Shown piece after piece: positions 18,860-24,417 of a stretch of 24,417 bases of DNA. The position numbers and the translations under genes are program-made. Origin of the DNA: Pleurotus djamor. Its lineage: Eukaryota; Basidiomycota; Agaricomycetes; Agaricales; Pleurotaceae. The stretch covers positions 1-24,417 of the forward strand of contig JAPEVF010000681.1 in the NCBI GenBank assembly GCA_029747585.1, given 5' to 3'. Each line of letters opens with the position of its first letter. Within the stretch, counting starts at the first letter, position 1. The notes under the pieces are model-generated. The model was not told the origin of the DNA, did not search any database, and saw nothing but the letters and a program-made list of their open reading frames with translations.

Positions 18860-20564
18860 AGGCGAGTGGGTGATAATCAGCTCGATTTTAGATACGTGGT
18901 CAGCGTCGCATCCGTATTCTTCATGATCAACTTCATCGGCCCAACAGCAAACGTAACACGAACGGCCTGAGCACCATTGTCCGTATCCATCTCTTCATAG
19001 AACTGGTATTCCCTTTACCTCTCCCTTGCGCTTTCGACTCCGGAGTGATTAAGTGCCGTTCATCGACAGGCCTAGGGTGCAGCCACGACGGGGATTATGC
19101 ATTGAGGGCGTGATTCTCATGGAATTGGAGTCGGGGTCGTGAAATACGAAACGCGGAGCACGATCTCTATATGCGAGCGGGTGTGCTGCTTCGGGTTTTC
19201 CTAGCACAATTACTAGCACCAGAACCAGCAGGACTTGCAAGTTGAACCCATGCTTCCGCTGTCATTCCTGCACAACTATGGTCTATCGTTCCAGCTCTTC
19301 GCATTCTTCTCTCAGGAGGTTACGCCATCGATGCCTGTAACTGCAAAGAAACGCTAGTGATAGGGTAAGTTGGTCGTGGTCCACGAGTTGTTCGGAGCTG
19401 AAACATACCTGTCTTCAATTGTCACGCGCCTACGAAGGTCTGAATAAAGTTTCGAGAGGGTTATGCGGCCGTCGTGTGGCTGAACATTTGTCTGGACCTC
19501 ATAGGATTAATGTGAAAGGTTCGACAATGAATGCGTGAACTTTGAAGTTGACTTGACGTGTGGATACATGCCCAAATGACACGGTGGACGACAGGAAGGA
19601 TTTGGATGAGCCTCATATGCACAATGTCAGTGAAAGCTGAGGGAGAAAGACGGCGTTGTTTACACACCAGATTAATGGCAACATTTACGCGTTGATGTCG
19701 TGCATTATAGCACGTCCACTGCCTCCCCTCAAATGTTTGTGGCACCTCAGAGTCCTGGGATTGAGTTGTACACAGAAGACATAAGCGATTGCAGAGTTGA
19801 ACGTTGATAATTAGTTTCGGACGTCGTGGAAGAGAGCAAACAGTGATGATTGATATTGATATTGAGTGACGAACGGAGAGCAACAAAATAGGCGCTCGAC
19901 TCGGCCCGCCATTCTCCTCGAATCGGACTCTGTTCAAAACGATCAATGTACACCATTACTCATGCATCCTTGGCCTAGCGTAAGTATTGACCATATCGAC
20001 CAGAGGACTGTCTCAGCGAATGATTCCGTTGCATGGCACATACATATCACTGTGCTCGCTGATGGTCTCTGTCCACTTTGTCTGATCTTGGGTATAGCGG
20101 TTCCGGTACTCCAGCTCGGACATCCACAGGATTTATCAATGTGCGCTCTGATCGTACGGGCATTGGTTGCCATTTTCCCTTCAGAAGTGTGTATTTTAGG
20201 CGCAACCCCCCCNGGTTGTCTCTCCCCTTCGTACTTCTGCCTCAGATGGATCGTACCTTAGACTTCTCAGATGTCTCATCCCAGTTCGACATGTAGGTCA
20301 TCACCCACTTACCTATGGTCAACCGACTGATCTGATGCATTCGAAGATGGTTCATGGGAGTGAGAACATGATACATACTCGTTTGAGTGGACCTGACACC
20401 TTTCTAGCTATACTGGGTCGCTACGTCTGCTGTCTGGATCTACGATTACACTCTCACTCTGGGGTCTGAGGTTAGCTGTCTAATATGTTTTTTCGTGGGG
20501 TTCCCACTAAATTCAGGGGGAGCTTGCCGTTTACTCAATGCTTAATCTGAGTTCTTTAAGCAAT
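18860..20564. other. Gene-poor stretch between the F/S cluster and the helicase fragment
   Basis: No gene recognised. Text at 19125-19175 resembles 6095-6140 (shared CGGGGTCGTGA and AGCAC), suggesting a worn copy of an inter-module segment. The longest frames (minus 19946-19461, plus 19866-20261) overlap each other, start without ATG or contain an N, and match nothing I know. Confidence 0.4.
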
Positions 20565-21223
20565 CTAATCATTAAATACATATTCATCTAAGTTTATACC
20601 ATACGTATTCAATGTAAAACCAAGGCCAGCCAACCGTTGATTTTCTTCACGAAGCATTGCCATTGTAGCAGTCTCTTGTGGCTTTTGAAGCCGTGAATGT
20701 GGAAAACCACTGCGAAATGCTACACCACCCAGGCTCTTTATCCTTGAAATTGCAACAAATGCAAGTCCACTGACAAAGTCCTTTGGGCCTATCTCCAAAG
20801 TACCTTCAGTCAGAGTAAGGCCTTGACTTTTGTGAATTGTGATTGCCCAGGCAAGTCTTATTGGCAGCTGTGTTCTGGTCAGCTGCTTACCAGCCCTTGA
20901 GTCCCATCGAGCAGTGACTGGTACAATTGGTACCCATGAAGGATCTATGCCTTCCCATCCAGGATGAGGGGGTCCTATTAGGATAACTAAGTATCATATT
21001 TGGTAGTAAGTGAAACAACAATAAATACCTGAGTATGTTTGACAGGAGACCCAAACGACAGCAGGTAAATCACCCTGTTTAGGATTTGCATTGGCTTGAT
21101 ACCAGATTTTCTGAACGATTCCCTGGGCCCCATTTACCAACCCTAAATTCATATTAACAGAGTTCAATCAGTAATTAGTATGGGCTAACCTTTAGATGTC
21201 CAAAGGTTCCTTGTAATCATGAC
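20565..21223 (-). mobile_element. Truncated Helitron-type Pif1 helicase, C-terminal part
   Basis: Exon-like pieces 21223-21190, 21142-21029 and 20974-20565, joined across GT-AG introns of 47 and 54 nt, give about 185 open residues. They carry the late Pif1-family helicase motifs: MITRNLWTSKGLVNGAQGIV, then LPIRLAWAITIHKSQGLTL, then GLAFVAISRIKSLGGVAFR, ending at a natural-looking stop (20565-20567). Such sequences are typical of the helicase domain of Helitron RepHel proteins and of Pif1-like host or captured helicases. Stops lie directly upstream of the first piece, so the Walker A/B part and any Rep domain are absent. The DNA is more AT-rich than the neighbours. I saw no clear Helitron 3' hairpin or CTRR end. 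Confidence 0.7.
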
Positions 21224-24286
<3,063 letters not shown>

Positions 24287-24417
24287 TAAATTCGACCCAC
24301 CCACAACCAACCATGATCCAACACGGCTGATCGCGATTCAACTCAAAACTCGATCCAATCCCTGCCCTGAGGCTCGAGGCAGCTTGAGAAAAACAAATCA
24401 CAAAATCAGAAAAAGCG

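Noticed and set aside
19461..20261. Overlapping frames on both strands (161 and 131 codons)
   Set aside because: The minus frame starts at TTG, the plus frame crosses an N, and neither shows a family signature or clear splice pattern.

Overview
The window looks like a basidiomycete (Agaricomycetes-type) nuclear chromosome. Genes carry many short 47-128 nt GT-AG introns. The main family has the F-box-like N-terminus (ALPQ-IYD, then LKACSLVxSAW) that is commonly expanded in mushroom-forming fungi. The conserved gene on the right is an SRPK-type kinase split into nine exons. There are no operons, tRNAs, rRNAs or CRISPR-like arrays that I can see. A few Ns (6399, 8973, 20213, 24247-24256) mark unresolved bases.

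Layout. Positions 1-20,000 are a gene-family nest. Five full or near-full F-box/LRR-like genes share one intron position and phase: F1 + 1-981 (cut by the window edge), F2 - 2388-3858, F3 - 4031-5446, F4 - 12306-13747 and F5 - 16685-18075. F4 has one in-frame stop. There are at least three decayed relics of the same family (about 9030-9732, 16205-16450, 18345-18700). Interleaved with them is a second, unrecognised family of small proteins with a C-terminal hydrophobic segment: S1 + 7758-8297, S2 + 11143-11667, S3 + 15115-15621, plus a dead inverted copy on the minus strand at 1244-1762. Between modules lie minus-strand stretches (called G here) that are partly alignable to each other but that I cannot resolve into gene models. 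The repeating order G(-) S(+) F(-) occurs three times with a spacing of about 3.4-4.0 kb. At the left edge the S/F pair appears inverted, F(+) then S(-), still convergent.

Positions 20,565-21,223 hold the C-terminal part of a Pif1-type helicase like that of Helitron transposons, cut off upstream. Positions 21,721-24,286 hold a complete SRPK/Sky1/Dsk1-type SR-protein kinase, the only conserved housekeeping gene seen.

Interpretation. This is a birth-and-death cluster of F-box-like adaptors and a linked small-protein family beside a conserved kinase, with a transposon remnant at the boundary. The S family is the most likely undescribed item: three intact copies share an N-terminal block whose DNA differences are mostly synonymous. 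A functional link between S and F proteins (for example substrate and adaptor) is only an inference from persistent co-duplication.
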